Part shown: one piece after another, positions 43,272-54,134 of the stretch
How positions within the stretch are numbered: the first letter of the stretch is position 1
Layout: each line of letters starts with the position of its first letter
Origin: Leptidea sinapis
Taxonomy: Eukaryota > Arthropoda > Insecta > Lepidoptera > Pieridae
Assembly: GCF_905404315.1 (NCBI RefSeq)
Contig: NC_066290.1
Span: 11,221,453 to 11,285,452 of the forward strand
Length of the DNA: 64,000 nt
Direction of reading: 5' to 3'
Notes under the pieces: model-generated
The model's database searches: none
What the model was told of the DNA's origin: nothing
What the model saw: only the letters and a program-made list of their open reading frames with translations
Program-made: the position numbers and the translations under genes

Positions 43272-43640
43272 GAAATACCTGAAATTCAAATTCAAATATT
43301 TTTATTCAAAATAGGATGTGACATCACTTATTGAAAGTCAAAAATTCATTCCAAAACGAATGCCTTAGATCTGAGAAGAATGGGCGCAACAAACTCAGTG
43401 GGCTTTTTTTTATCGAAAAAATATGTTTACAAAGTAATATTGTATAACTAATCTTATTATTTAATAGCCTGAGGGTGGTCGCTCTATTTCTAATCTGTCA
43501 TTAAGAAAGTCATTTATGTTATAGTAACCTTTACCACACAAACATTTTTTAACAATTCTTTTGAATAACGTAATACTTTTGTTTTAAACATTTTCTGGGT
43601 CCTGGGATCTTGTAAAAGGATAGAATTACAATATACCTAC
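43272..43640 (-). pseudogene. J2-type LINE 3' end
   Basis: Minus strand: FKRIVKKCLCGKGYYNINDF then LEIERPPSGY and stop, followed by the 3' untranslated region and a tail of ATTTGAATTTGAATTT. It matches 54715-54839 plus 55289-55520 and 10455-11150. Confidence 0.75.
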
Positions 43641-43738
43641 TATGTGCTCTGCAAAGGTCACGAAACTTCGGATTAATAAAAATGTAACTTTTACGCAAAA
43701 TATAATGAAAAAACACACATGCATTTCAAATCCTTTAA

Positions 43739-43872
43739 CTAACTAGAATTAGATTAGTTAATTCGATTGTATAAAAATACGCAATTTTTTTATACTTTTT
43801 AGTGCACATTATATCTATTGTTTTGGAATAGTATTTTCGAAGTCGGTTGTTTTTTTGTTAAAAAATTTTTAT
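43739..43872 (+). mobile_element. AACCGACTTC-type repeat, 3' portion
   Basis: TAGAATTAGATTAGTTAATT, ATTATATCTATTGTTTTG, then CGAAGTCGGTTGTTTTTTTG: the 3' half of the family seen at 5423-5911. Confidence 0.65.
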
Positions 43873-44269
43873 TCATAAAAAAAAACAGTTACAAGCAAAA
43901 TAATTAAATAGTATGTTGGTTTTTAATAATTAAGGCAAAAAAAATCGATTACTCCGTTGTAAGTAGTACATTTATTTATAGCAGACATCCACGTCTGATA
44001 AGGATTTAAACTAAAACTATAATTACCTACAATCGAAATAAAGAAATCAATTGTAAAACATTAACAAACAATAAAATACAGTAAGTATTTATTTATAACC
44101 TCAAAGTCATTTCAACTGATAAACTTATAATGGCATAACCTTAGTTAAAGGTTTTTAATGTAAGATAAAATAATTAATAATAGAACTATGTTATTATTTC
44201 ACCAGACAATGGAGCTCCGGTGAATAATATATACAAATTCATATATCTATCAAAATAACAATAATTTTC

Positions 44270-44360
44270 AAACTCAGACAACCGTTCGGCGACGTTGGTA
44301 AGAGCGCTTGAACGTAATGCGAGAGGCGCGGGTTCGACTACCGCGTCGTTCATGAATTTT
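44270..44360 (+). mobile_element. tRNA-derived SINE S2, diverged head
   Basis: GACGTTGGTAAGAGCGCTTG and GCGCGGGTTCGACTACCGC keep the spacing of A and B boxes, followed by GTCGTTCATGAATTTTG. A short inverted S2 leader piece follows at 44577-44622. Confidence 0.65.
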
Positions 44361-44395
44361 GGTACAAATTAAATTTATATACTTAATCATCTCTA

Positions 44396-44577
44396 CCATC
44401 TGGATGTGTGGCGGTCCTCCACAGTGCGGTTCTCAAGGAACTTTCTTCCACGTACAACAGTACCACGTACCCTTGTAATTCCCCCGGTGTTTCCGGGACT
44501 ATACGAGTTGGGTTGGCTTCAAAAGCCTTTCGTACCTTCCTTAAAGGCCGGCAAAGCTCCTGTGATGCCTCTTAGTG
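44396..44577 (+). pseudogene. J1 LINE fragment, internally deleted
   Basis: CCATCTGGATGTGTGGCGGT (HHLDVWRSSTVRFSRNFLPR), then TTTCCGGGACTATACGAGT and TTCCTTAAAGGCCGGCAA. The segment between NFLPRT and the FPG block is rearranged. Confidence 0.72.
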
Positions 44578-44619
44578 ACGTATCGTTGATAAAATCTTGT
44601 ATGCTTTGTTCAACTTTCA

Positions 44620-45655
44620 TCGTACTTACTTTCCATTGAATGTACCTCTTACTATCCCACTCTCCCCCCTTATATTATTTATTTATATATATATATTATA
44701 TAGAAGAATGCTGAAAAATTTAATATTTAATCAAAGAAAACCATATCCAATAATGAATAGTAAACTTAGTAGAATTTTTGTCTGTTTGTATGTCCGGGTA
44801 AAGAAAGAAAGAGAGAAGTTTCCAAATAAAATAAATATAAAAGCCCTTATTTCTACTACTTTCACATTTTTTTACAAAAACGACTTAAAATTAACACAGA
44901 TATTAAATTAGCTATAAATTAAATATTAATAAGAACTAAATTAACTATAATAAATAAATTAGGCAGTAGTTGCCTCTACGGCTAAGGCCTCTCCTAAAAC
45001 TTTACAATACACTCTCTCTCATCCAGTCCGGTCCAAGTCTTTAACATTAAGAACATAATATCCTGTAATAGGTTTATGAACTCCTTTCATGCCACCGTTT
45101 GGTCTCGTGTAAACTATTCCTCTTATATATATCTAGGATATTGTTGTAATTCACATTTTTTTCTGGCTGTACTAAAATATTATTTTAAAAAGTGAGACGA
45201 AACAGGAATAAAAATTAACGAGGAATGTGGGACTGAATTTCGGGGCGAAACAGGAACAAATCGAGTAAAAATATCACTCCATCTTTCAAAAGACAAGAGA
45301 ATTATCTAATTTTGGGTAAATTTTATCATATTATAACACATATAGGCTCCATAATATTATCACATTAGGCTATTTTTGATGTTGTATAAAGCTTTATCTA
45401 CGCAAAGTTGCAGGCAACGGCTATTACATTATATGTATATTTTATATGACCATCCAAGAAACATCGTTATAAATTGATAACATCTTCGAAACGCATCACA
45501 CATCGAATAAACCCGATAGGGGGCAACAATAATACGAGAATTCTAATTTAAGTCCTTTATAATGCTGATATAGAATCGTTTTTATAACTCGTCGAGTACT
45601 ACGTGCATGGAAATAAAAAATACAAGCGTTTTATGACTGTACGTGGCCCTCTAAT
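44620..45655. other. Unidentified AT-rich stretch
   Basis: No credible gene. The inverse strand around 44960-45030 can be read as a short LINE-like C-terminus (VLGEALAVEATTA), but this is one short match without support. Confidence 0.4.
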
Positions 45656-45656
45656 T

Positions 45657-46217
45657 GCCTAAACACATGATCGAACTTGGTACGGCGGAACTATCGGACG
45701 CGGTCTGGTAGCGGACCCTATTCGATGGTATGTCGAATTGTTCATCGCTTAAAATTATAATTAGTACCTTCCGGACCGTACCGAGAACGACGCTGGACGA
45801 ATTGATGTTTTAGCAGTGGGAGGCTCCTTTGCACAGGATACCGGCTAGTTTATGGGTACCACAACGGCACCTATTTCTGCCGTGAAGCAGTAATGTGTAA
45901 AAATTACTGTGTTTCGGTCTGAAGGGCTCACTAGCTACGGCGCCCTTCACTTGTCATTTGCCCAGTAATTTCACTAAATTACTGGGCAAATGAGACTTAA
46001 CATCGTATGTCTCAAGGTGACGGGCGCTTGCTGTGCCGCTCAGAATTTTTGGGGTTATTCAAGAATCCTGAGCGGCACTACATCATAATGGGCAAGGCGT
46101 AGCAATTTCCAGCAACTGAACATAATGTTTTTTTTCATAAAAAAAAAAAGTTGATGTAAGGCGCCGACCGGACCGTGCGATGGTCCGGCCGTACCAAATC
46201 CGACCATGTGTTTAAGC
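45657..46217. mobile_element. TAAACACATG-type MITE split by family A
   Basis: Left end CTAAACACATGATCGAACTT, right end the inverse of TTAAACACATGGTCGGATTT, both continuing into GGTACGGC. The middle 45809-46150 is a family A insertion. Compare the uninterrupted copy at 12592-12793. Confidence 0.78.
45809..46150 (+). mobile_element. Family A retroposon with target-site duplication
   Basis: Runs from TTTAGCAGTGGGAGGCTCC to a poly-A run, flanked by TTGATGT at 45802-45808 and 46151-46157. The duplication and the poly-A mark it as retroposed. Its centre carries an aberrant inverted segment (45921-45992) described in the findings. Confidence 0.85.
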
Positions 46218-46437
46218 TATAACATCTGTCAGTCTGTAGAACCAATAAAACCAACCCGAGCTAAATCATTGACGTAGTAGTTACCATAGACGAACAAATA
46301 AAATGCTAGCGGTTTATTTTAAAATTTAGAATTACATATAATTTTATATACTTAGAAATTTTTTTTTCATATGTGGTAGCTTTTAATTGGCTTTATGTTT
46401 ATGCACATGTTTTGACTTATTTTTTTTTGTAATGAAA

Positions 46438-46736
46438 ATAAGGGACGAGACGAGCAGGACGTTCAGCTGATGGTTATTGGTGCCTTGCCCATTACAATAC
46501 AATGCTGCCCAGGATTCTTGAAAAATCCAAAAATTCTTAGCGGCACTACAATTGTGCTCGTCACTTTGAGACTTAAGATGTTAAGTCTCATTTGGCCAGT
46601 AATTTCACTAGCTACGGCGCCTTTCAGACCGAAACACAGAATGTTTACACATTATTGCTTCACGGTAGACATAGGTGCCGTTATGGTACCCGTAAACTAG
46701 CCGGTACCCTGTGTAAAGAAGCCTCCCACTGGTAAG
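46438..46736 (-). mobile_element. Family A retroposon copy, near full length
   Basis: Minus strand, from AAGGGACGAGACGAGCAGG to GAAGCCTCCCACTGGTAAG. The hairpin arms and the TTAAGTCTCATTTGGCCAG centre are present. Confidence 0.83.
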
Positions 46737-46870
46737 ACTGTACTTTGTTTTTGGCTGTAAGCTTCCTTAATAAAATAAAAAAAAGAGACAACTCATAACC
46801 CTATAATCCAAGACCAATTTTGATTTATTAATGTGTGTGTTAACTAGTGGTATAATATTCAAAATACTAA

Positions 46871-47008
46871 CCCACTTATTCACAAAGGTCCGCTTACTTT
46901 AAACAGCCGCTAAGGGGTGTTTTTTCTCATTCTGACTTAGGTCAATAGAAGAAGACAGAGTGAGAATTAGCAGTGCTTTAAGTTAGCAGACTATTATGAA
47001 TAAGGGGG
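46871..47008. mobile_element. Harbinger-like MITE, copy 2
   Basis: 138 bp with ends CCCACTTATTCACAAAGG and ATTATGAATAAGGGGG, flanked by TAA at 46868-46870 and 47009-47011. The interior matches 2962-3098 almost base for base (CAGCCGCTAAGGGGTGTTTT, TTCTGACTTAGGTCAATAGA). Confidence 0.85.
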
Positions 47009-47399
47009 TAAGACGCTAATGCGTGGCTGACGTTTTACCACTTGTCAATCACTATTGGTTACAGTTACAACAGATTCGCTTTCCTTTTCTAACTTGCTGT
47101 GTCTCAGAGATGTTATTCTATCTCGCACACTCTATACGTATTTATATTGTAACTCTATGGTCAAACAAAAAGGGCACCCGTAGATCTCGAAGCATTATTT
47201 ACATTTTTTCTAAAACTACGAACGTAGTATCAAATTACAGTCTCGGAATGAGAAACTCTTTGTACGGAAATCCCACAGAATGCCTTCATGTTCGGCATGA
47301 CGCGGCTCGAAAGAATTCTAGTCAGCATTCCTCGTGGAGATTGTCTGTTTTGATTATATGGATGCCCTGTAACATGGGGCCTAATTTGGTCATGAATGG

Positions 47400-47545
47400 A
47401 TGTTATTCACGACCTCTTGGCCCAGTGGTTTATCACTTTAACAGGTTACGGGTCCTGGGTTCGAATCATAATATGATGAATATTAATATTTTCGAATCAA
47501 GGTTGTATGTATACGTTTGTTTATGTATATTTTTATGTGTTGATA
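47400..47545 (+). mobile_element. S1-related SINE, diverged
   Basis: CTTGGCCCAGTGGTTTATCA and GGGTCCTGGGTTCGAATCAT give A- and B-box-like segments, followed by ATATGATGAATATTAATATT as in the S1 body. The variable part between the boxes differs from S1. Confidence 0.6.
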
Positions 47546-47584
47546 AGAATGTTATAATTATAGAAACCTAAATAAGGAGGTAAT

Positions 47585-48125
47585 AAAAAGGCATAGAAAG
47601 GCATTTATTTTCTCAAAATTGATTCCTTTAGAATTCTTTTTGATGTCATTTCTAATAACTACTAGATACTACTACCGCTTCGGAAACAAATGGTGCTCTG
47701 AGGGAGAAGAAGTGGCGCAAGAAACTCTCCCAGCATTCTTTTTTTGCGCTCTTTTCAATAAAATATACAATATTGTACAGTCATTTCTATCGGTAGAAAA
47801 TAATCACAATCTAGTCCCAGGCTGTTCGATCATTTAGATATTCAGCAGTGGAGTAATGGGATTTACGACAAAGCCATTTTTTTAATAAAACATTTAAATT
47901 TATTTATAGATAATGCCTGAACAGTGGCTGGGACTTTATTATAGAAGTGTATACATTTACCCTTAAAGCTATTATGTATCTTATGAAGCCTACTAGAATT
48001 AGTTACAAGTAATCCCTTATTTCTAGTGTTATAATAATGAAAATCACTATTAAAAGCAGAAAGGTCACGATTTTGGTGAACGTATATTAAATTTTCACAT
48101 AAATAGATATGAAATAAGTGTTATT
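47585..48125 (-). pseudogene. J2-type LINE, longest 3' end of its subtype
   Basis: Minus strand from about 48080: FHYYNTRNKGLLVTNSSR, IHNSFKGKCIHFYN, then (frameshift-free over this part) LSINKF, KKWLCRKS and EYLSDR. The 3' untranslated region has GAGGGAGAAGAAGTGGCGC inverted, ending AAATAAATGCCTTTC. The N-terminal catalytic part is absent. Confidence 0.78.
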
Positions 48126-48167
48126 TATTGAGACAACACTATCACCTATATATAATAATAATAATAT

Positions 48168-48392
48168 AATATTGACACACTTTTACACAAATTATCTTGC
48201 CCCAAATTAGACATATCCTGTGCTATGGGTTACAAGACATTGATATATTTAATACAATATACTTACTTAAACATAAGTACATAAATACATATAAACATCC
48301 ATGACTTGGCAATAAACATTCATATAATTGATTGCACCTACCGGGATTCGAACCCGGGACCTCTAACTTAGTAGGTAGGGTCGCTAACCACT
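48168..48392 (-). mobile_element. tRNA-derived SINE S1, copy
   Basis: Body and head as in 24543-24821, inverted; CTACCGGGATTCGAACCCGG shows a well-kept B box. The 5' end is cut at GTCGCTAACCACTT. Confidence 0.78.
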
Positions 48393-48479
48393 TGCTTGAA
48401 CGATTCATGTATATAAATTACTTCTTATAAGTGCCTAAATTCAAGGATTCATGGTCTTATCTCCGAAAATGATGAATTC

Positions 48480-48945
48480 CCATGCAGACTTTCATCCCTT
48501 ATTTCAACTCTTTCATGACTTTTTTACAAAAAATGGCAGCTTATGTCCTTTCACAAGGTCTAGTCTATTTTTCTACCAAATATAATCAAAATCGAAAGTG
48601 TGACGTTGTTTGGACTTTCATACATACAAGTTTTCATCCCTTATTCTATCCCTACATAGGTCGACATTTAAAAAACGCTGGGGCAAATATTTATTTACTT
48701 CTTATCAAGTGCCTAAATACAAAGTCTTATCGAGTCATCTTCGATAGTGACGAACTTGCATACAAACTTCCATCCCCTATTTCAATCCCTTTTTTCCCTT
48801 TAATTTTTCGCAAAAAAATGTAGCCTATTTTCTTTTCGTAGCTCTATTCTATCTCTGTATTAAATTTCATCGATATCGGTTGTGGCGTTTAGGCGTGAAG
48901 GCGTAAAAATCAAACTTATATTCACATTTATAATATTAGTAGGAA
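48480..48945 (-). mobile_element. Dispersed repeat, inverse of 18871-19215 type
   Basis: On the minus strand it starts CTACTAATATTATAAATGTG, then TTCACGCCTAAACGCC and GATGAAATTTAATACAGAGA. The body contains two related subunits (ATTTCAACTC... and CTATCCCTACATAGG regions). The 113-codon plus-strand frame here is a by-product. Confidence 0.6.
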
Positions 48946-49039
48946 TTACGGTAAGGTAGCCTGTAGATCCAGGTTGTATATTTAAATCCCTTTGTCTGGC
49001 TGTCTAATAACTACATCCCCAATATGTCGTTTAAACCTT

Positions 49040-49345
49040 TTCTGAGACATCATCATCATCAGCTGGAAGACGTCCACTGCTGGATAAAGGCCGCCCCCAA
49101 ACATTTCCACGACGATCGGTCCTGTGCTGCCCTCATCCAAAGAATTCCGGCGATCTTGACTAGATCACCGGTCCATCTTTTGGGGGGCCTACCAACACTG
49201 CGCCTTCCAGTACGAGGTCGCAATTCGAGGACTTTACTGCTCCAACGGGCACTTCAGTTTCGCAATCATTTGGGCTATGTCGGTTACTTTGGTTCTACTA
49301 CCTCATTTCTGATTCGATCTCGCAGGAAAACTCCGAGAATAGCCC
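49040..49345 (-). pseudogene. RTE-like LINE C-terminal fragment
   Basis: Inverse of ATCATCATCAGCTGGAAGAC to TCTGATTCGATCTCGCAGG. It corresponds to the 54135-54560 copy: RDRIRNE, then a deletion of the GHI..RTDGRW region, then RPPK and WM..AQDR. More decayed than 54135. Confidence 0.7.
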
Positions 49346-49399
49346 ATATTTCTGTTACATGTGCTATGAAAATGTTAGAATTTTCAATATAAATTCCTT

Positions 49400-50014
49400 A
49401 TTTCATTTCATTCAAATCACCACCATTATCAGAAACCATCAATTGTCTGCGATAACATTATAACGATTTCAAATTAGTGTTTTCACTTAACGTCGAACAA
49501 TTTTAATCTGTCGCCGACTGTAACAGATACCAAAAACATTTCAACTTCACAGAATTGTGACTGGGGATTACCTTTTTGTTACGAAATATACCTGTTCTTG
49601 ACGCCAAACCCGTTTCAACGCTTACTACGAAATTACGTTCGGATGAAAAAAAAATACACGTCAAATCGAAGTGGCGCTTGCATTTGAAAGCTATTCAGTC
49701 TGTTACAATACATGCAATAAATGCATTTGAAAAGAATTTCAAGTGGTTTGTATTGTCTGCCGGTCTACCTGTCTCGCCCCCAGCAGGTACTCGACACGTT
49801 CAATTTATTGTCACAGATATTAAATGCTTAGTGGGTGTGCCGTCTACGCGGTTTATGAAAATTACCTTTTCATGTCTAATAGCTTAGAGTGTCTGATATT
49901 AAAATATTAATTATTATGGGTTGTGGTACGATATTTTCGCAAATAAACTATTGGAATTTGAATTTAAATTTTTTCTAGATACCTACAGATTTTATAATGA
50001 TTTATTTATAATTT
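49400..50014. other. Unidentified; 103-codon open frame
   Basis: A plus-strand frame at 49576-49887 (MLRNIPVLDAKPVSTLTTKL at its start) has no recognised domain, no conserved context and no clear promoter. I note it only because base composition is less AT-rich here. Confidence 0.35.
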
Positions 50015-50172
50015 TGGACGAGACGAGCAGGAAGTTCAGTTGATGGTAAATGATACGCCTTGCCCATTGCCGCTCAGGATTCTTGGAAAACCATAAATTC
50101 TGAGGGGCACTATAACTGCGCTCGTCATCTTGAGACATAAGATGTTAAGTCTCATTTGCCCAGTAATTTCAA
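50015..50172 (-). mobile_element. Family A retroposon, truncated
   Basis: From GGACGAGACGAGCAGGAAG to CTCATTTGCCCAGTAATTTC; lacks the 5' half of the family. A deletion removed TTACAATGCAGT before GCCGCTCAGG. Confidence 0.78.
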
Positions 50173-50470
50173 TAATTGTATATCATTGCTATTGCTATAA
50201 ATCATAATCATAATCTAGTCCCAGGCTGTCCGATCACTTAGATTTAGCTGTGGAGTAGTAGGATTTATGATAGAGCCATTTTTTTGTAAAACATTAAAAT
50301 TTATTAGCCTAAACAGTGGCTGGGACTTTATTATAAAAGTGTATCCATTTACCCTCAAGGTTATTATGTATCTTATGAAACCTACTAGAATTAGTTACAA
50401 GCAATCCCTTATTTCTAGTGTTATAATAATGAAAATCACTATTAAGAGCAAAAAGGTTACGATTTTTGTG
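50173..50470 (-). pseudogene. J2-type LINE ORF2 C-terminus
   Basis: Same subtype as 47585-48125: inverted coding for YYNTRNKGLLVTNSSR, then FYNKVPA and LSDR; closely parallel in AATCCCTTATTTCTAGTG and GTGGCTGGGACTTTATTAT. It lacks the 3' untranslated region because it joins family A directly. Confidence 0.7.
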
Positions 50471-50473
50471 CCT

Positions 50474-50645
50474 TGGTTTATGCTTTGTTCAACTCTCAGA
50501 TTGTGGCTTCATCTACAGGATTTACTTTACAGTTGATAACTTGCTCAACCCCAATATTTGCATATTAGGAAATTGACTTGAGATGTCGCTCTTGTAAATC
50601 GAAACAATTTGATAAGTTTTAAAGTGGTAGCTCTTACTTCTTCTT
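50474..50645 (-). mobile_element. SINE S2 leader without tRNA head
   Basis: ATGCTTTGTTCAACTCTCAG, TTGTGGCTTCATCTACAGGA and CATATTAGGAAATTGACTTG match the leader of the 25255-25557 copy in the same orientation. The tRNA-like part is missing. Confidence 0.65.
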
Positions 50646-51014
50646 TGAAATATTAGCAATAGCATTGTTCATAAAATTATGTTTTCATATTTTATTTGTG
50701 TATTTTAAAACTAGCACGCCAATATTTGGATCACAACCCTTACTGGTATTTTATAACGTAAACAACAACCTTTGCAAGGGAAATAAAAAAAGGGTGGCTA
50801 CGGGCGTGTGTGTTCAAACAAATATCTGGAATTCGGGACTCCGTAATGAGTGTGTTTAAAGAAAAAATATTGTTACAGTGCCATCAGAATATATCCATCA
50901 AAATATTATTTTTAGTAAAAAAAATTTGCATTAATATATAGAAAAGTGTTAACTATATAACCTTAACGCTAGACACAAACATAAAATTGACATACCCAGT
51001 TTTAGAACTACTAA

Positions 51015-51311
51015 CGGCCGTTCCCAATATACTATCTACAGATAGAGATAAATTTCTACAATAAATTACGTCAATAATCTGAAGCTGTCCCAATATACCC
51101 GATAAGTCATTCTTATCGCCTTATATTGGGACGCGTGAATTACAATTTTCATACAAAATTCTATCGCTGGTAAGCTATACGTCGTCCCATTGACAGACAG
51201 CGTGTACAGATAACGTGAGATACCGTCGATAAGTTTATTGCGACAGAAAAGTCAACGATAGTTACGATTTTTATCTCAAGTAAGAGATAGACTGAATATT
51301 GGGAACGGCCG
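51015..51311. mobile_element. CGGCCGTTCCCAATAT MITE, uninterrupted
   Basis: 297 bp, ends CGGCCGTTCCCAATAT and ATATTGGGAACGGCCG (perfect over 16 bp shown), flanked by TAA at 51012-51014 and 51312-51314. TAA duplications fit PIF/Harbinger. It is the intact reference for the split copy at 6216-7034. Confidence 0.87.
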
Positions 51312-51356
51312 TAAGCGAATTACGTAATTTTTAAGAAATATTCTATAATAAACTCT

Positions 51357-51900
51357 CCAAAGTCAAAGTTTTTATTTGCATAAACATGTAGATTGATGTT
51401 ACATAAATATTATTAAGAACATGTTTGCCTCATTTATGACGTGCAAATTTTATAAAATACATTTCTAAATCATTAGTTACAATAATATCAATTTGACAAA
51501 AGATTAGTAGCAGTATTATATAGTATATAGTCAAGTTTTTAGTTGAAAATATTCGTCTAATGAATATAAGCAGTTTTTACTAAGGTATATTTTCAATTTA
51601 GATGAGAAATTCCTATTTGACGATACCTCTCTTATTATCTTTGGGATGTGATTATAGATTTTTATGCACATACAAAAGCAGTTTCTCTGAAATAATGTAA
51701 TTCTACAGCAACGTACTTGTAGTTTGGTGGGGTCCCTGGATGGGAAAAGAGAAGTGTTTTCCTGTTTACTGAATTCGCTAAAATTTTTTTGAACAAACAT
51801 ACAGCACTCAAATATGTATAATTCAACAATTGTTAATAAGTTATATTTTTTAAATAGGATATCCACGATCATAATGTAATTAATTGCCTTACAAAACATT
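51357..51900 (-). pseudogene. Jockey-like LINE ORF2 C-terminus with tail
   Basis: The minus-strand frame of 122 codons (51531-51899) contains IVELYIFECCMFVQKNFSEF, CIKIYNHIPKIIRE and KLKIYLSKNCLYSLDEYF, the layout of a jockey-like ORF2 end. The 3' untranslated region ends AATAAAAACTTTGACTTTGG. The frame is open here, but the catalytic part is absent. Confidence 0.75.
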
Positions 51901-51926
51901 CAAGACGCATGTCAAGTCTGTTTTAA

Positions 51927-52286
51927 GGCTGGGGACGGAGCCAACGGCCTTGAGGAATTGCACTTGCTATTACCTCTCCCGTACAAGAGCGCCATAGTTT
52001 TAATTCAGAATTAGAAGCATTTTTAATTTATTACAAACATAATACAATTTTCTGTACAAAAATAACAAAACTATGCCACGTTAAATAGTATTGGTATACA
52101 GTTAATAATTTTTTATACATTTTTTATCTAGATTGAATGATTAACATACCTAACTGTAAAAGTTAAGGACATTTTGGTGATTTTTGTTCGCACTGTCTAT
52201 TATAGATAGAAATATAAAGAAAAATGAATTTTTGGTAAAATGGTTTCAATTATGCGCTATTTTGGCGATTTCCTGAAATAGCGGCC
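51927..52286. mobile_element. TTAA-bounded repeat, copy 2
   Basis: Bounded by TTAA at 51923-51926 and 52287-52290; ends GGCTGGGGACGGAGCC and AATAGCGGCC. It matches 14332-14711 in the same orientation. An extra TGCGCTATTTTGGCGATTTC near the right end is absent from copy 1. Confidence 0.68.
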
Positions 52287-52359
52287 TTAATGACAAGGCT
52301 TTATTATAATATTAAAGAGTATATTGAGGATGAAGAAGTTTGGCTTTTTTTTTCGAGAG

Positions 52360-52690
52360 GAGTAAAATACATTTACGCATTGAAGACCCCGAAACGGGGC
52401 CCATATGTCGGGCTCGGGTGTAAACACCCCCTACCGACTAAAAACCTCCTCTGTGCTGATAGCACTGAAGGCTTTTACAGCGAAGCCGGGAGGGGGCCTT
52501 GGAGGCCGAAAATGTAGCTCACAGGCGCGGGGCGTCTCGGAAGGAGACTCGAACCTCGGACCGCCTGCTCACTAGGCTGGATGGAGAGAAGATTACTAAC
52601 GATCTAATATATCTGTTAAAAAAAGAAGTTTGGCGTGCAGTTCCTTGCACTACGCGAATCTCTGCGACCCCCGTAGCATCCACTACTTAA
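52360..52690. other. GC-rich unidentified segment
   Basis: A stretch with GACCCCGAAACGGGGCCC, AAGCCGGGAGGGGGCCTTGG and GCGCGGGGCGTCTCGGAAGG stands out from AT-rich surroundings. GACCCCGAAACGGGGCC and neighbouring words can form short hairpins. Open frames exist on the plus strand without a recognised domain. Probably part of a retroelement; family unknown. Confidence 0.45.
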
Positions 52691-52734
52691 GTACGTCATA
52701 TACTTTTTGACGCGAACTATTTAGAAATCTTAAA

Positions 52735-53126
52735 TTAAGTATTGGTCTCCGCTGTACTCCAACTAGATACCGTAGGCGTAGTCACAAAGTGGGGCAACTA
52801 ATACTATGCCCAAGTGGGCGTACTCGAGCCAGCCTCGAACAATGTGTGACGTTGACGTGCCACATGTTGTGTTAAACTTTGTTTATAAGTAGTTGAAAGT
52901 AAAATGCCGGGTTGCGTAGTTAAACTTAATAATAATAATAACTACAAGAAATAAGAAAGACACTGGGATCACATATCACCAGTAAGTATTTTATTAATTT
53001 CAATGTAAAATAACACGAAGCGTATGTTACAAAATTCAAGATGCCACTCACACAAGCATCTAATAGTTGCCCCAATAAAAAAGCTATTGTTCTTGGGTAG
53101 TGCGGTATCTAGTTGGACTAAGTTAC
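52735..53126 (+). mobile_element. Inverted-repeat element with THAP-like first exon, copy 2
   Basis: Left end TTAAGTATTGGTCTCCGCTG continuing to CCAACTAGATACCG; the right end is the inverse of CCAACTAGATACCGCA. It is an inverted relative of 8103-8535, matching through TGACGTTGACGTGCCACATG and GACACTGGGATCACATATCA. Confidence 0.7.
52914..52982 (+). pseudogene. THAP zinc-finger N-terminus remnant
   Basis: ATG followed by PGCVVKLNNN and, after a stop and small shifts, KKDTGITYH. C4 of the THAP zinc pair is kept; the second cysteine codon is replaced in the AAT-repeat expansion. It ends at CACCA directly before GTAAGTATT, a good splice-donor match, as if this were exon 1 of a transposase gene. 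Confidence 0.55.
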
Positions 53127-53448
53127 AAATGTTTTTATAGACGTAAATATCTTTTCATTGATAAGAGGCTTATTTTTAAGGTTTTGGGATATGAATAAGT
53201 ACCGATATACATACTATTTTGGTGATAGAGCAAATATTAACACATATTTACACGTTCCTAAGCTTTTCTTTGAGGTACTCCAGCATGCTTGCCAACGTTG
53301 TATGCTCCTCTATCTTTTTTTTTATTTTTAATAAAGGCAAGATGCACAACTTTACTTTAATGTTTGGATCTCCTTAAATTTTAAGTTATATGAAAATCCA
53401 AATATAGTAAGCTTCGTACTATTCCAAATAAAAGATTTTTTTATTAAA
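53127..53448. other. No recognisable feature
   Basis: AT-rich; no credible gene or bounded element. Confidence 0.4.
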
Positions 53449-53703
53449 GTAAGGGACGAGACGAGCAGGACGTTCAGCTGATGGTAATTGATACTCCCTG
53501 CCCATTACAATGCAGTGCCGCTCAGAATTCTTGAATTCGTCAAGTGTCATTTGCCCAGTAATTTCACTAGCTTCAGTGCCCTTCAGACCAAAACACAGTA
53601 AAGCTTACACATTACTGCTTCCCGGCAGAAATAGGCGCCGTTGTGTTACCCATAATCTAGCCGGCATCCTGTGCAAAGGAGGCTGGCACCCACTGGTAAA
53701 ATA
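53449..53703 (-). mobile_element. Family A retroposon copy
   Basis: From AAGGGACGAGACGAGCAGG to GGCACCCACTGGTAAAAT, with a deletion that removed the second hairpin arm (GAATTCTTGAATTCGTCAAG at the joint). Confidence 0.8.
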
Positions 53704-54134
53704 AAATAAGAATTACTTGGTATTAATTTATTATAACACAAACCACACATTTTTCGTGGGAATTACTCTGAGTGAATTCTCCACACTATCCTTCAACTAA
53801 CAAAAAAACCAGAATCATACACCAAGTCATTAGGAGCTATACTATCGACATATTGAACGCATGTGTGCAAAACGCTGTCCCAATTTGTACAAAAAATTGT
53901 CAATAGACTCAGTTCGACTTTGGCACTTCATCAAATATAAATTTACCCAAAAGATAATGTATTAACCTGCCGCTCAGACAAGGGTCCGAGACACAATAGA
54001 CACCAAAAAAGTTTGAACCTTCTTTTGTTGTTACTACAAATACGATTCTAAATTATTGTTTTTCGATATATCTTCTATAGTTACGTGGTTTTTTTAGAAC
54101 CGTTATTTTGAGTCGAGTGTCTGTTCGAGTTAAA

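Noticed and set aside
47023..47571. A 182-codon plus-strand open frame
   Set aside because: It starts next to a MITE, runs into an S1-related SINE, shows no domain and has composition like surrounding non-coding DNA; its length is likely chance.
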